From Aliishimia sp045106335 (GTDB lineage: Bacteria > Pseudomonadota > Alphaproteobacteria > Rhodobacterales > Rhodobacteraceae): 64,000 bases of DNA. The position numbers and the translations under genes are program-made. The stretch spans positions 38,917-102,916 of the forward strand of contig JBGCEM010000054.1 of the NCBI GenBank assembly GCA_045106335.1. Direction: 5' to 3'. Positions 18,819 through 26,992 of the stretch are shown in pieces; within the stretch, counting starts at the first letter, position 1, and each line of letters begins with the position of its first letter. The notes below the pieces were generated by a model that was not told where the DNA came from, did no database searches, and saw nothing but the letters and a program-made list of their open reading frames with translations.

Positions 18819-19262
18819 ATGACACCAAAAATGAACAAAGACGACCTGAATCGCTTTCTGGTTCGGGCATTCGAGCAAGTTGCAGATCAATTTCATGTAG
18901 AAGACGTCGCCGCTTCGCAAGTCACAGTCCGTTTGCGGGTGGATCAAACCCATTTGCGGCCCGGCGGTACGATTTCGGGACCCTCAATGTTTAGCTTAGC
19001 CGATGTCGCGATGTATCTGGCGACACTTGCCATGATTGGTCCCAAGGCCTTGGCCGTAACTACGAATTGTTCAATCGACTTCATGCGCAAGCCGGATGCA
19101 AGCCGAGATTTGATTGCAAAAGCGCAAATTCATAAGCTGGGAAGACAGCTTTCCGTAGGAGATGTTCTGATTTATTCTGAAGGCGCGCAAGACCCTGTTG
19201 CCCGGGCCGGCTTGACCTATGCCATCCCACCAACAGGATCCGCTGCCGATGTCAGCACCTAA
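18819..19262 (+). CDS. PaaI-type acyl-CoA thioesterase
   Basis: 147 residues from ATG 18819, with GAAAGGGAAAG upstream; a second ATG at 18831 is possible. It has the hot-dog-fold core of the PaaI/YdiI thioesterases: LRPGGTISGPSMFSLADVAMYLATL, where the aspartate in LADVA is at the usual catalytic position, then AVTTNCSIDFMRKPDASRDL and the closing strands VGDVLIYSEG and ARAGLTYAIP. It hydrolyses an acyl-CoA of unknown chain; ring-CoA or medium-chain substrates are typical of the family. The 3' end overlaps the start of the DMT transporter, so they form one transcript. Confidence 0.85.
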   Translation: MTPKMNKDDLNRFLVRAFEQVADQFHVEDVAASQVTVRLRVDQTHLRPGGTISGPSMFSLADVAMYLATLAMIGPKALAVTTNCSIDFMRKPDASRDLIAKAQIHKLGRQLSVGDVLIYSEGAQDPVARAGLTYAIPPTGSAADVST

Positions 19263-20148
19263 AGCTTCACGCACTTTTATCGCGGTCATGTTGGCGCTGA
19301 CTGCGATCCTTGGGTTCGACATGATGGGTGTGATGGTTCGCTTACTTAGCGAGCGCGGGTATAGCCCATCGGAATTGTCGGCCTATCGCAATGTCTTAGG
19401 TATCTTGCCATCTGTTTTGGTCTTGGCATGGATGGGCGAATTGCGTCTGTCTGGAGGTGCAATGAAAGTCACGCGTTGGAAACTTGCACTGTTTCGCGGC
19501 TTGACTGTCGCTGTGGCGCAGCTGTGCTTTTACACGGCCCTCACATTGCTGGAATTGGCGACCGTGTCGGCTTTAGCGCAAACAAATGCGCTGTTTGTTG
19601 TATTGCTCAGCGTGTTTTTGCTGAAAGAGCGCGTTGGCCCGTGGCGCATATTTGCACTGATCTTGGGGTTCGTCGGAGCGCTTTGGGTGATGCGCCCCGG
19701 TTCTGACAGTTTTTCGCCGGCGGCCGTTTTGCCAATTCTTGCAGCCTTCTTTTACGGGTTTTCCATCTTGAGCGTTCGTATGTTTGACAAAGGCGTTTCG
19801 AACGCTTTGCTCTATTTATATGCGTCAGCCGCCTCTGCGGGCGGGGCAATACTATTGGCTTTGGCGACAACTGGATTTTCCCCTTTAGGGCAACCCATTG
19901 AGATATTAATGATATTTTTCATGTCGATGGCAGGCGGCACGGCGGTTTTGTTGTTGATGTTGGCCTATCGAATGGCACCGCCATCGTTACTTGCACCGTT
20001 TAGCTATCTAAGCATTCTAAGTGCTTTCACTTTGGGGTGGGTGATTTTTGGCGAAGCACCGATTGATACGTTGTTTCCTGGCGTCTTACTGATCATTGGG
20101 GCAGGGGGCGTGATTATTTGGCGCGAGAACTTCGTATCGACCCGGTGA
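19249..20148 (+). CDS. DMT-superfamily transporter (two EamA domains)
   Basis: 299 residues from ATG 19249, with AGGA about 10 nt upstream; the start lies inside the 3' end of the thioesterase gene. It reads as about ten hydrophobic helices in two EamA repeats, for example FIAVMLALTAILGFDMMGVM at the N-terminus and LFPGVLLIIGAGGVIIWREN at the C-terminus. The first-repeat motif LSAYRNVLGILPSV is typical of the YdcZ/RhaT-like drug/metabolite exporters. The substrate cannot be told from sequence. About 157 nt without other features separates it from rplM. Confidence 0.85.
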   Translation: MSAPKASRTFIAVMLALTAILGFDMMGVMVRLLSERGYSPSELSAYRNVLGILPSVLVLAWMGELRLSGGAMKVTRWKLALFRGLTVAVAQLCFYTALTLLELATVSALAQTNALFVVLLSVFLLKERVGPWRIFALILGFVGALWVMRPGSDSFSPAAVLPILAAFFYGFSILSVRMFDKGVSNALLYLYASAASAGGAILLALATTGFSPLGQPIEILMIFFMSMAGGTAVLLLMLAYRMAPPSLLAPFSYLSILSAFTLGWVIFGEAPIDTLFPGVLLIIGAGGVIIWRENFVSTR

Positions 20149-20305
20149 AGCACGTAAATTGGGCTATAGAATTGGGGTATTATAATACCGTATTTGCAAG
20201 TGTTTGAAAAGCATGTATTTTCTTCCCACTTTAACGCTTGAGTTGTCCGCCAGGGCCTGTATACCGCACGGATCGAATTCAAACCCGAACTCAAGGGCCT
20301 GAGAC

Positions 20306-20764
20306 ATGAAAACCTATTCTGCAACACCTGCAGAGATCGACAAAAAGTGGATCATCATCGACGCCGAAGGCGTGGTGCTGGGCCGCTTGGCATCGATCAT
20401 TGCAATGCGCTTGCGTGGCAAGCACAAACCGTCTTTCACACCGCACATGGACATGGGTGACAATGTCATCGTGATCAACGCGGAAAAGATCCAAATGACC
20501 GGTAAAAAACGCGAAGAAAAGCATTACTGGCACACAGGGCATCCTGGCGGGATCAAAGAGCGCACGAAAGCGCAAATCCTGGAAGGCGCGCATCCCGAAC
20601 GTGTGGTGACGCTGGCGGTTAAACGCATGTTGCCGGGCAATCGCCTGAGCCGCAAACAAATGACAAACCTTCGGGTCTATGCTGGTGCCGCGCATCCGCA
20701 TGAAGCACAAAGCCCTGATGTTCTGGATGTTGCATCCATGAACAAGAAAAACACGCGGAGCTGA
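20306..20764 (+). CDS. rplM: 50S ribosomal protein L13
   Basis: 152 residues. It starts MKTYSATPAEIDKKWIIIDA and continues with GVVLGRLASIIAMRLRGKHKPSFTPHMDMGD. The family signature covers VKRMLPGNRLSRKQMTNLRVYAGAAHPHEAQSP. L13 binds 23S rRNA early in large-subunit assembly. It is followed after 5 nt by rpsI, the near-universal bacterial pairing. The 157 nt upstream should carry the promoter; I could not assign one firmly. Confidence 0.98.
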   Translation: MKTYSATPAEIDKKWIIIDAEGVVLGRLASIIAMRLRGKHKPSFTPHMDMGDNVIVINAEKIQMTGKKREEKHYWHTGHPGGIKERTKAQILEGAHPERVVTLAVKRMLPGNRLSRKQMTNLRVYAGAAHPHEAQSPDVLDVASMNKKNTRS

Positions 20765-20769
20765 GACAG

Positions 20770-21264
20770 ATGGCTGACGAAATCAATACGCTCGAAGATC
20801 TCGCGGCTGTTGCAGGTGTGGATGCACCTGCTGCTGCGGAAGAAATATCCATTCACCGCGAACCGGTTCGCGACGAATTGGGCCGCGCTTACGCAACGGG
20901 CAAGCGGAAAGACGCTGTGGCACGGGTTTGGATCAAGCCTGGCTCTGGTAAAGTGACCGTTAATGGCAAAGACCAAGACAAGTATTTTGCACGTCCTGTT
21001 TTGCAGCTGATCTTGCGCCAACCCATGCAAATCGCAGGCGTTGAGGGTGAGTTTGACGTCATGGCGACTGTCAAAGGTGGTGGACTGACCGGTCAAGCCG
21101 GTGCGGTTAAGCACGGTATCTCAAAAGCGTTGCAATTGTATAATCCGTCCTTGCGTGGCGCACTGAAAGCGGCAGGTTTCCTGACACGCGACAGCCGTGT
21201 TGTGGAACGGAAGAAATACGGCAAGGCGAAAGCCCGTAAGAGCTTCCAGTTCTCCAAGCGTTAA
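20770..21264 (+). CDS. rpsI: 30S ribosomal protein S9
   Basis: 164 residues, longer than the roughly 130 of E. coli S9 because of the acidic N-terminal extension usual in alphaproteobacteria (MADEINTLEDLAAVAGVDAP). The core runs from YATGKRKDAVARVWIKPGSG through GGGLTGQAGAVKHGISKAL to the basic tail RKKYGKAKARKSFQFSKR, which reaches the ribosomal P-site. It is co-transcribed with rplM and ends at a strong terminator 25 nt downstream. Confidence 0.98.
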   Translation: MADEINTLEDLAAVAGVDAPAAAEEISIHREPVRDELGRAYATGKRKDAVARVWIKPGSGKVTVNGKDQDKYFARPVLQLILRQPMQIAGVEGEFDVMATVKGGGLTGQAGAVKHGISKALQLYNPSLRGALKAAGFLTRDSRVVERKKYGKAKARKSFQFSKR

Positions 21265-21288
21265 GCTCAATTCATATGTATTTGGAGA

Positions 21289-21314
21289 GGCGGGTTTTTT
21301 GACCCGCCTTTTTT
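21289..21314. terminator. Bidirectional rho-independent terminator between rpsI and a convergent lipoprotein gene
   Basis: Perfect 7-bp arms GGCGGGT and ACCCGCC (21289-21295 and 21302-21308) with loop TTTTTG, followed by six T on the plus strand. The loop also provides a T-rich stretch for the minus strand. The lipoprotein stop codon (21313-21315) overlaps the T tract, so the two convergent genes share one terminator. Confidence 0.9.
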
Positions 21315-21615
21315 ATGTGCAGCGTAAATTGATATGCAAAGTATATGGCTGGCCTGGAACAGCGCGTAATGATCTGCTTTCTGATTGGCACCTGGTCTTT
21401 GACACAGTGATAATCGATGTCTTTTTGGCTGAGATCTCAATGCTGCACGGTGTACTGGCACAGTTTACACCATCTGCCCCAATGGCTGTAGCGCCGGATG
21501 GTGAAGATGTTATCAAAACTGTTCCAACATTTGAAAATTCTAAAGAGTCATCGTTTTTTGATCCGCCGCAGCTCATGACGAACAAAATCAAAGTGAATAA
21601 TCCAAGCTTAGTCAT
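21313..21615 (-). CDS. Small PEGA-like lipoprotein
   Basis: 100 residues from ATG 21615. The N-terminus MTKLGLFTLILFVMSCGGS is a short lipoprotein signal with a slightly irregular lipobox (V-M-S-C). The mature part reads VLITSSPSGATAIGADGVNC then STPCSIEISAKKTSIITVSK. That spacing resembles PEGA domains, which coat or bind the cell envelope. Four further cysteines could form disulfides. The ATG overlaps the end of the TetR gene by 8 nt, so it belongs to the ppk2-TetR transcript. Function unknown. Confidence 0.7.
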   Translation of the reverse strand: MTKLGLFTLILFVMSCGGSKNDDSLEFSNVGTVLITSSPSGATAIGADGVNCASTPCSIEISAKKTSIITVSKTRCQSESRSLRAVPGQPYTLHINLRCT

Positions 21616-22225
21616 CCGGTGGCACCAATCCCAATCCGCGTAAGTACACACCTATCCCGGATTCCAGCAGATCTTCTGGCGGGAAAGGCGACGCGCGACC
21701 CGGTGAGTTGCGCGCAAACAATTCAACAACGCCATGTGACATAGCCCAAATATGTGCAGAAAACATTGACGCCGGTGGGCGTTTGTCCTCTGGAATGTGG
21801 CGCGATAAGTCAGTTGCAGCGCGTTCCAACACTCCATTGGCGCGACTTGCAACTTTGGCGAGTTCCGGTGTGCGATTCACACTAATTCCACTTTCAAACA
21901 TGGCGATATAGTGTCCTGGAAATCTGCGCGCAAAGGCCAGATAGGCGCGTCCTGTCGCTTCAAACGCGGCCAATGCTGACGGTTGGCCTGTCTGATACGC
22001 GTGCTCCATCAAATCAGCGAAAATCTCGTACCCTTGGCGCGCCGCTTCTGCGATTAAGTCCTCACGGCCCTCAAAATGCCGATAAACCGCCGCCGGGGTC
22101 ACGCCCGCTTCCTTAGCGGCCTGGCTTAACGTGAAACCTGTTGGGCCTTTTTCTTCAATGAGTTTCAATGCAGCATCCATCAGTGCTGCTTTGAGATTAC
22201 CATGATGGTAGCCGCGTTTAGCCAT
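21608..22225 (-). CDS. TetR/AcrR-family transcriptional regulator
   Basis: 205 residues from ATG 22225. The DNA-binding domain is clear: MAKRGYHHGNLKAALMDAAL, then GFTLSQAAKEAGVTPAAVYRHF as the helix-turn-helix and FEGREDLIAEA. The C-terminal half matches the WHG-type ligand domain (GRAYLAFARRFPGHYIAMFE), which has an unknown small-molecule ligand. The ATG overlaps the ppk2 stop by 8 nt and the gene overlaps the lipoprotein start. Its target may be this operon or another; no operator was identified. Confidence 0.88.
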   Translation of the reverse strand: MAKRGYHHGNLKAALMDAALKLIEEKGPTGFTLSQAAKEAGVTPAAVYRHFEGREDLIAEAARQGYEIFADLMEHAYQTGQPSALAAFEATGRAYLAFARRFPGHYIAMFESGISVNRTPELAKVASRANGVLERAATDLSRHIPEDKRPPASMFSAHIWAMSHGVVELFARNSPGRASPFPPEDLLESGIGVYLRGLGLVPPDD

Positions 22226-23105
22226 GCCAAATGTCCGGACCACCACAGATCAATGGATCTGGTGGCCCGACAACCGCATGATCTTTTCCGGCGTAGTCGA
22301 CGCGGCTCAAAACGTGTTGCATTGCCGCCAAGCGCGCGCGGCGTTTGTCGTCAGTACGGATAACTGTCCAAGGGGTCTTTGGTGAATGCGTGTGTTCAAA
22401 AAGATCTGCAATTGCACTCGAGTACGAGTCCCACTTCTTCAATCCTTCAACGTCGATTTTGCTGAGTTTCCATTGCTTTAACGTGTCTTTTTCACGTTGA
22501 AGGAAGCGACGCAATTGTTCGGGTCGACTGACATTCAACCAGAACTTTACCAATTTGATTCCGTCCGCAGCCAACATGTCTTCGAAACGAGGGGTTTGTC
22601 GAAAAAATAAACCGCGCTCTTCTGGCGAACAAAACCCAAACACATGTTCCACAACTGCGCGGTTGTACCAAGACCGATCAAAAAATACGATTTCGCCTGC
22701 GCTTGGAAGGTGCTTGATATAGCGTTGAAAATACCATTGCGATGCCTGCGTTTCGGTCGGTTTTGACAGGGCAACAATGCGCGCTCCGCGAGGATTAAGA
22801 TTTTCCCGAAAGCGCTTGATTGTGCCGCCTTTTCCGGCCGCGTCGCGTCCTTCGAACACGATTGCAATCCGCGCGCCAGTCTCTTTGGTCCAAGACTGTA
22901 GCTTGACCAGCTCTATCTGCAACTTAGAGAACTCAGCGTCGTATTTTTTCCGGCTCAGACGTTTGGAATATGGGTAATCTGGGGCTAAGATGTGGCCCTT
23001 TTCGCTTTGCGCAATCGCGTCCCGGATCTGTTGCGGGGCGTCTTGGTTGTAAAAGGCGCTGATAGCACCGTCAAAAGGAAGGGCCATGTGCCGGGCTCCG
23101 ATCAT
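22218..23105 (-). CDS. ppk2: Polyphosphate kinase 2 (PPK2)
   Basis: 295 residues. It transfers phosphate between polyphosphate and nucleoside diphosphates, with NDP phosphorylation favoured in most of the family. Walker A is VFEGRDAAGKGGTIKRF, the lid/arginine block is LNPRGARIVALSKPTETQ, and Walker B is FFDRSWYNRAVVEHV. The C-terminal part (LKQWKLSKIDVEGLKKWDSYS) is typical of single-domain class I PPK2. ATG 23105 has AAGGA 7 nt upstream; an ATG six codons later also has a GGAG. It is first in an operon with TetR and the lipoprotein. Confidence 0.93.
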   Translation of the reverse strand: MIGARHMALPFDGAISAFYNQDAPQQIRDAIAQSEKGHILAPDYPYSKRLSRKKYDAEFSKLQIELVKLQSWTKETGARIAIVFEGRDAAGKGGTIKRFRENLNPRGARIVALSKPTETQASQWYFQRYIKHLPSAGEIVFFDRSWYNRAVVEHVFGFCSPEERGLFFRQTPRFEDMLAADGIKLVKFWLNVSRPEQLRRFLQREKDTLKQWKLSKIDVEGLKKWDSYSSAIADLFEHTHSPKTPWTVIRTDDKRRARLAAMQHVLSRVDYAGKDHAVVGPPDPLICGGPDIWHG

Positions 23106-23138
23106 GGGGTCATCCTTCTATATGGGATGTTAATCGGC

Positions 23139-24125
23139 TTAACGCAAACCGGCACGCTGTGCTGCGCGTTCAATCGCGGCCAGTGTTGCGGCTTCGTCCG
23201 CGTGATGTGGCATATGTCCGACCCCTTCTAGGACGGTCAAGACAGCGCTGTCGACGCGCTCAGCCAACGGGATCGAATGGACCGAAAGGGGCACGATCGT
23301 GTCAAGGTCACCGTGCACGATCTCAATCGGAAGTTTTAGGGTTGGGTATTTGTCGGCCATTTTGACGACATGAGGACGCACACCATTTACTTGACGCGCA
23401 TTGGCGCGAATGGTTTTCCGACGCAGCGTTAAGCCTGGACCAATATGATCGACATATCCGTCCGGAACCGCTTGTGGTTCAAAGATTGTGTCTATGATGC
23501 CGTTCACGTAGCTGCTTGGCACAAAAGCGGACAAAAAGGGCACGAACAACGCGCCACCGGCAGGCGAGGCATTTATGCGATAGGTCCAGTCCAACTCACC
23601 TGGCCAAGGATGAGACACGGCGCCAAGCAAAATCAAACCGGCTGTATCCGGATTGTCCAAGGCCCAAGAAAGCGCAACGGCGCCCCCAAAGGAATGCCCT
23701 AAGATCAATGGGTTTACGATCCCAAGTTCATCTGCTGCTTGACGCAAGATATTTGCTTGGAGCGATGGGCTTTCTCCTGCCGAATTCCAAGCTCCGCCAA
23801 AACCTTCTGGTTGCCGCGACCAGCCCAAACCGGGACGATCAAACACCGTCACACGATATTGGTCAGACAATTTCTCAACCAAAGAAAAGGTAAATTCACG
23901 CGTTGTGCCCGACGCTCCATGAAGCAAAATCAAATCGGGGCCTTCGCCGAACTGTTCTGCGTGGATTTTTACCCCGTCCAGCTCAATAAGTCGCCCGGGT
24001 GCAGGATATTGTCCTTCGGCACGCTTTTCGCGGATACCAGCGGTCAAATGAATAACCGCCAGGCCAATAGCCGTCATAAGGCACAGAAAAAGCACGCGTT
24101 TAGCCACCAATTTGTTCCAAATCAA
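23139..24125 (-). CDS. Membrane-anchored alpha/beta hydrolase
   Basis: 328 residues. A single hydrophobic N-terminal segment (about 10-28, VLFLCLMTAIGLAVIHLT) anchors an alpha/beta-hydrolase domain. The oxyanion segment is LILLHGASGTTREF, and FDRPGLGWSRQPEG follows. The nucleophile elbow is GHSFGG, the acid is probably the aspartate in VHGDLDTIVPL, and the base is the histidine of GVGHMPHHAD. The lid region contains LDWTYRINASPAGGALF. Substrate unknown. The 5' end overlaps the end of metA by 26 nt, so the two are translated from one message. Confidence 0.85.
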   Translation of the reverse strand: MIWNKLVAKRVLFLCLMTAIGLAVIHLTAGIREKRAEGQYPAPGRLIELDGVKIHAEQFGEGPDLILLHGASGTTREFTFSLVEKLSDQYRVTVFDRPGLGWSRQPEGFGGAWNSAGESPSLQANILRQAADELGIVNPLILGHSFGGAVALSWALDNPDTAGLILLGAVSHPWPGELDWTYRINASPAGGALFVPFLSAFVPSSYVNGIIDTIFEPQAVPDGYVDHIGPGLTLRRKTIRANARQVNGVRPHVVKMADKYPTLKLPIEIVHGDLDTIVPLSVHSIPLAERVDSAVLTVLEGVGHMPHHADEAATLAAIERAAQRAGLR

Positions 24126-25026
24126 AGTAAGTTGTTTGATAAATCTGGTTTATCCAATTTCCATATAGAAGATGTGCATGCGACCGCCAGCGGTTTTGTG
24201 GCACTGCATTTGGATCGTCATTTGGAAAGTAGTTAACAGGCAGCGCAATTTCAGCGCCATCTATCTGAGTCTGACCCAAGTCGCGATTGTATTCCTCGCC
24301 CAAAGTGCCGCTGTCATACTCAAAGTGGTTCAGAATATACAGCGCGCGGTGATCCGGATCTTCTATCAATGCGGGGCCGGCGACGTCAGACCCCAGCAGA
24401 ATTGGTAGGCCAACAGCTTCGACTTCCGATCGTTTGACTTCTGTCCAACGGCTTACTGGAATCACACAATCATCTGAAAAACCACGCAAATACGGGCTGG
24501 CCGGTGCCATATTGTTGTGGCGAAACGTCCCGAAAAGCTTAGAGGCAAGAAGATGCTTGGACACATTGTGCAGATAGTGCAGCATCGCCATCCCGCCCCA
24601 GCAAACGCCAAATGTAGAATGCACGTTCGTTTGGGTCCAATCCATCACTTCACAAAGCTCGTCCCAATAGGTCACGTCTTCAAAATCAAGATGTTCAATC
24701 GGCGCACCAGTGATGATCAAGCCATCAAACTTCTGATCCTTAATTTCTTGAAAGGGTTTATAAAACTCAGCCATATGTTCGGCGGCCGTGGTCTTGGTTG
24801 CGTGTTCAGACATGCGAATTAACGATAGTTCAATCTGAAGAGGCGTTGCCCCGATCAACCGTGCAAACTGATTTTCTGTTTGAATTTTCTTCGGCATGAG
24901 GTTCAACAGCCCGATTCGCAATGGTCGAATATCTTGTCGGCTGGCTGTGTCTTCGTCGACAACCATAACACCTTCGCGTGTCAGAACATCGTAAGCAGGC
25001 AGCGAAGCGGGCAGTTTAATAGGCAT
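24100..25026 (-). CDS. metA: Homoserine O-acyltransferase MetA, probably acetyl-specific
   Basis: 308 residues. It activates homoserine for methionine synthesis. The catalytic cysteine is in FGVCWGGMAMLHYL, and the RIGLLNLMPKKIQTENQFARLIG block is diagnostic of MetA. The specificity loop reads ITGAPIEHLDF, with glutamate where succinyl-using E. coli MetA has glycine. In characterised homologues that glutamate gives acetyl-CoA preference, so homoserine O-acetyltransferase is the better guess. The 45 nt leader contains two small inverted repeats. The gene overlaps the downstream hydrolase. Confidence 0.93.
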   Translation of the reverse strand: MPIKLPASLPAYDVLTREGVMVVDEDTASRQDIRPLRIGLLNLMPKKIQTENQFARLIGATPLQIELSLIRMSEHATKTTAAEHMAEFYKPFQEIKDQKFDGLIITGAPIEHLDFEDVTYWDELCEVMDWTQTNVHSTFGVCWGGMAMLHYLHNVSKHLLASKLFGTFRHNNMAPASPYLRGFSDDCVIPVSRWTEVKRSEVEAVGLPILLGSDVAGPALIEDPDHRALYILNHFEYDSGTLGEEYNRDLGQTQIDGAEIALPVNYFPNDDPNAVPQNRWRSHAHLLYGNWINQIYQTTYFDLEQIGG

Positions 25027-25071
25027 GGACAGTCCATTTTCTGATTTTTATCAGGTAGTTGCGTGTTGAAG

Positions 25072-25977
25072 TTAAGCTAAAGCCCCTTGCCGATCAATGG
25101 CGCTGGCGATCAATATGTCGAAATCAGCCTCAGATTTCAAAGCACTGATTTCATCTGCTGTAACAGTCACCCCCCATTTGGCCATAGCTTCGTACCGGGG
25201 CTGCCGGTGCGCCAACGCTTTGGCGTACGTCCAGCGGATAAATGTGTCGGGTTCGACGCGGTCCGCGCTTTGCCCCGTTTCGCGCAAATAGTCGGTCCAA
25301 CACTGCAACAAAAATGCGGGTTGGTAGGCCATCGGCTTCGGCGCGCGATCAAAACGGCGAATCAGTTCTTCTGTATGCGCTTCAGAGCCTTGGATCCAAA
25401 TGAGCAAAGTTCGTGCGGCCAGTGTTTTCAACAACGGGTCTGTCAGGTCTTTCGCGTCAACCCATTCGCAGATGGACCCACCGGTGTCGCAAATAAAATT
25501 TGGGTATCCATACAATCGTTTCGCGCGATCAATGAAATATCCGGTATCAGTTAACGCCGCGATTTCAGCGGAACTGAATTGCTGTTGGCGCCGTTGATAC
25601 TCATCAAGTGGCAGACCGCCTTTGGTTTTATCGCCCGGTTTGCCCAGGTAGGCCGATACTGGTGCAAGGTTTTCGAACGAGATGTTCGACCCTATGTAAA
25701 TCGAATCGCTTTTTAAGAGATCCCGCAAGAATGGAACTTTCATCGCCTCGGCCTTGGCATTGTCGATGATGTACTCGCCCATGTAGCGCGTTCCAATTCG
25801 GTAATCGATTGAATAGTGGAACCAGCTTCCCGCGTCCCGCAACATTTGCGACACGTATGTTTTGCCCAAACCAGACATACCAAATAGCAGAATGTGCTTG
25901 TCGGTCGCGCGCTGCCAGGCCTCTGCAGTTGGGTATATCATCGAATTGCTCATATTTTCTGGGTGAAACCTTTGCAT
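25072..25977 (-). CDS. P-loop ATPase/kinase-like protein of unknown function
   Basis: 301 residues from ATG 25977 (TAGGA 5 nt upstream); ATG 25953 (MSNSMIYPTAEAWQRATDK) is an alternative. A Walker A motif is near the N-terminus, HILLFGMSGLGKTYVSQML, followed by WFHYSIDYRIGTRYMGEYI, reminiscent of small kinase folds. A Walker B-like strand, NFICDTGGSICEW, is near residue 165. The rest has no recognised domain. It ends 46 nt before metA on the same strand. I recall similar ATPase genes next to metA in Rhodobacteraceae, but the role is unknown. Confidence 0.7.
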   Translation of the reverse strand: MQRFHPENMSNSMIYPTAEAWQRATDKHILLFGMSGLGKTYVSQMLRDAGSWFHYSIDYRIGTRYMGEYIIDNAKAEAMKVPFLRDLLKSDSIYIGSNISFENLAPVSAYLGKPGDKTKGGLPLDEYQRRQQQFSSAEIAALTDTGYFIDRAKRLYGYPNFICDTGGSICEWVDAKDLTDPLLKTLAARTLLIWIQGSEAHTEELIRRFDRAPKPMAYQPAFLLQCWTDYLRETGQSADRVEPDTFIRWTYAKALAHRQPRYEAMAKWGVTVTADEISALKSEADFDILIASAIDRQGALA

Positions 25978-26059
25978 TGGTCCTACCGATGCGGGGACAG
26001 CCGGTCAATGAAGGCGCGCGCCAAACGTCTGTCCAACACAAGCAAGTTCAAAGCCGAAG

Positions 26060-26923
26060 TTAGGCGCGCTTGCGGGTTTCCGACCAAATATTCAAATAAT
26101 TACCCAAAAATATGATCGCAGCACCTAGAAAAATCCAAGGATCCAATGGCTCTGCATATATGAGCCACCCGACGATTGCGATTGTTGGCAAGCGTCCAAA
26201 ATCTATTGGACTAACGACTGCCGCGGGGGCAAGAGACAAGGCCTTGGTATAGCAAAAGTGGGCGCTGAGGCCGCACAAGCCAATGGCCAACACATAGGGC
26301 AGGGCTTGCCAAGTTGGAAGGGTGATGTTTCCATCATAACCTGCTGTTACAAGGCCTAAAAACAGCTGAACCAAAGTCAAATAGAACATGATGCAAGCGA
26401 TAGAATCTGTTGTGGTTAAGCGTTTGGTCAAGATAACTGACAGCGCAAAAAATATCGCACAACTGGCGGCTGCCAGGACACCTGTGCTCAGCGACGTTGT
26501 ACCGGGTTGGGCGACAAAAAGAATGCCGGCAAATCCGAGTAAAGCACTGACCAGCCGGATGCTTGTAAACCGCTCGCCCAGCAACAATGGGCTAAGCAAT
26601 AAGACCCAAAGCGGCGTTGTAAATTCTAACGCAAAAACTTGACTGAGCGGAATGAAGGCCAAGGCATAGAACCACAGATTTTGGCCCGTGAAATGCGTAA
26701 TATTGCGCAACACATGGGCGCCAAAGCGGTGCGTGCGCAGCTCAGACCAACGGTTCGTGACAGCGATTATCGCAACAACGACAATCAATCCGAACATCGA
26801 TCGATACAGCATTATTTCAAATGTATCGAGAGCGCCCGCCAGTTCCCGTCCCGACACCGCCATTGCTGAAAATGACACGATTGTGCCCAACATCCAGATC
26901 AGGCCGCGCATTGTGTCAGACAT
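26060..26923 (-). CDS. DMT-superfamily transporter (EamA)
   Basis: 287 residues from ATG 26923; the frame extends nine codons to a TTG without support. It has about ten hydrophobic helices in two EamA repeats (LIWMLGTIVSFSAMAVSGREL, FEIMLYRSMFGLIVVVAIIAV, PIDFGRLPTIAIVGWLIYAEP). LRNITHFTGQNLWFYAL and GLSAHFCYTKAL are repeat landmarks. Substrate unknown. A terminator-like hairpin ends 5 nt before the ATG, which may separate this gene from guaA or control it. Confidence 0.85.
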   Translation of the reverse strand: MSDTMRGLIWMLGTIVSFSAMAVSGRELAGALDTFEIMLYRSMFGLIVVVAIIAVTNRWSELRTHRFGAHVLRNITHFTGQNLWFYALAFIPLSQVFALEFTTPLWVLLLSPLLLGERFTSIRLVSALLGFAGILFVAQPGTTSLSTGVLAAASCAIFFALSVILTKRLTTTDSIACIMFYLTLVQLFLGLVTAGYDGNITLPTWQALPYVLAIGLCGLSAHFCYTKALSLAPAAVVSPIDFGRLPTIAIVGWLIYAEPLDPWIFLGAAIIFLGNYLNIWSETRKRA

Positions 26924-26942
26924 CAAAACGCTCTTTTGAGCG
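26924..26942 (-). terminator. Hairpin with T run between guaA and the EamA gene
   Basis: Minus-strand CGCTC-AAAA-GAGCG (26942-26929) followed by TTTTG and then, immediately, the ATG at 26923. It looks like a weak guaA terminator, but it also occupies the ribosome-binding position of the next gene, so it could act as an attenuator. The 5-bp stem is short. Confidence 0.45.
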
Positions 26943-26992
26943 ATTTGCAAATTTGGTAAAACACCTTTGCAAATATGCGTAACGTATTGAAA

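Noticed and set aside
25027..25071. SAM-II or SAM/SAH riboswitch before metA
   Set aside because: The leader lacks the expected P1 stem and pseudoknot sequences; only two short unrelated inverted repeats are present.
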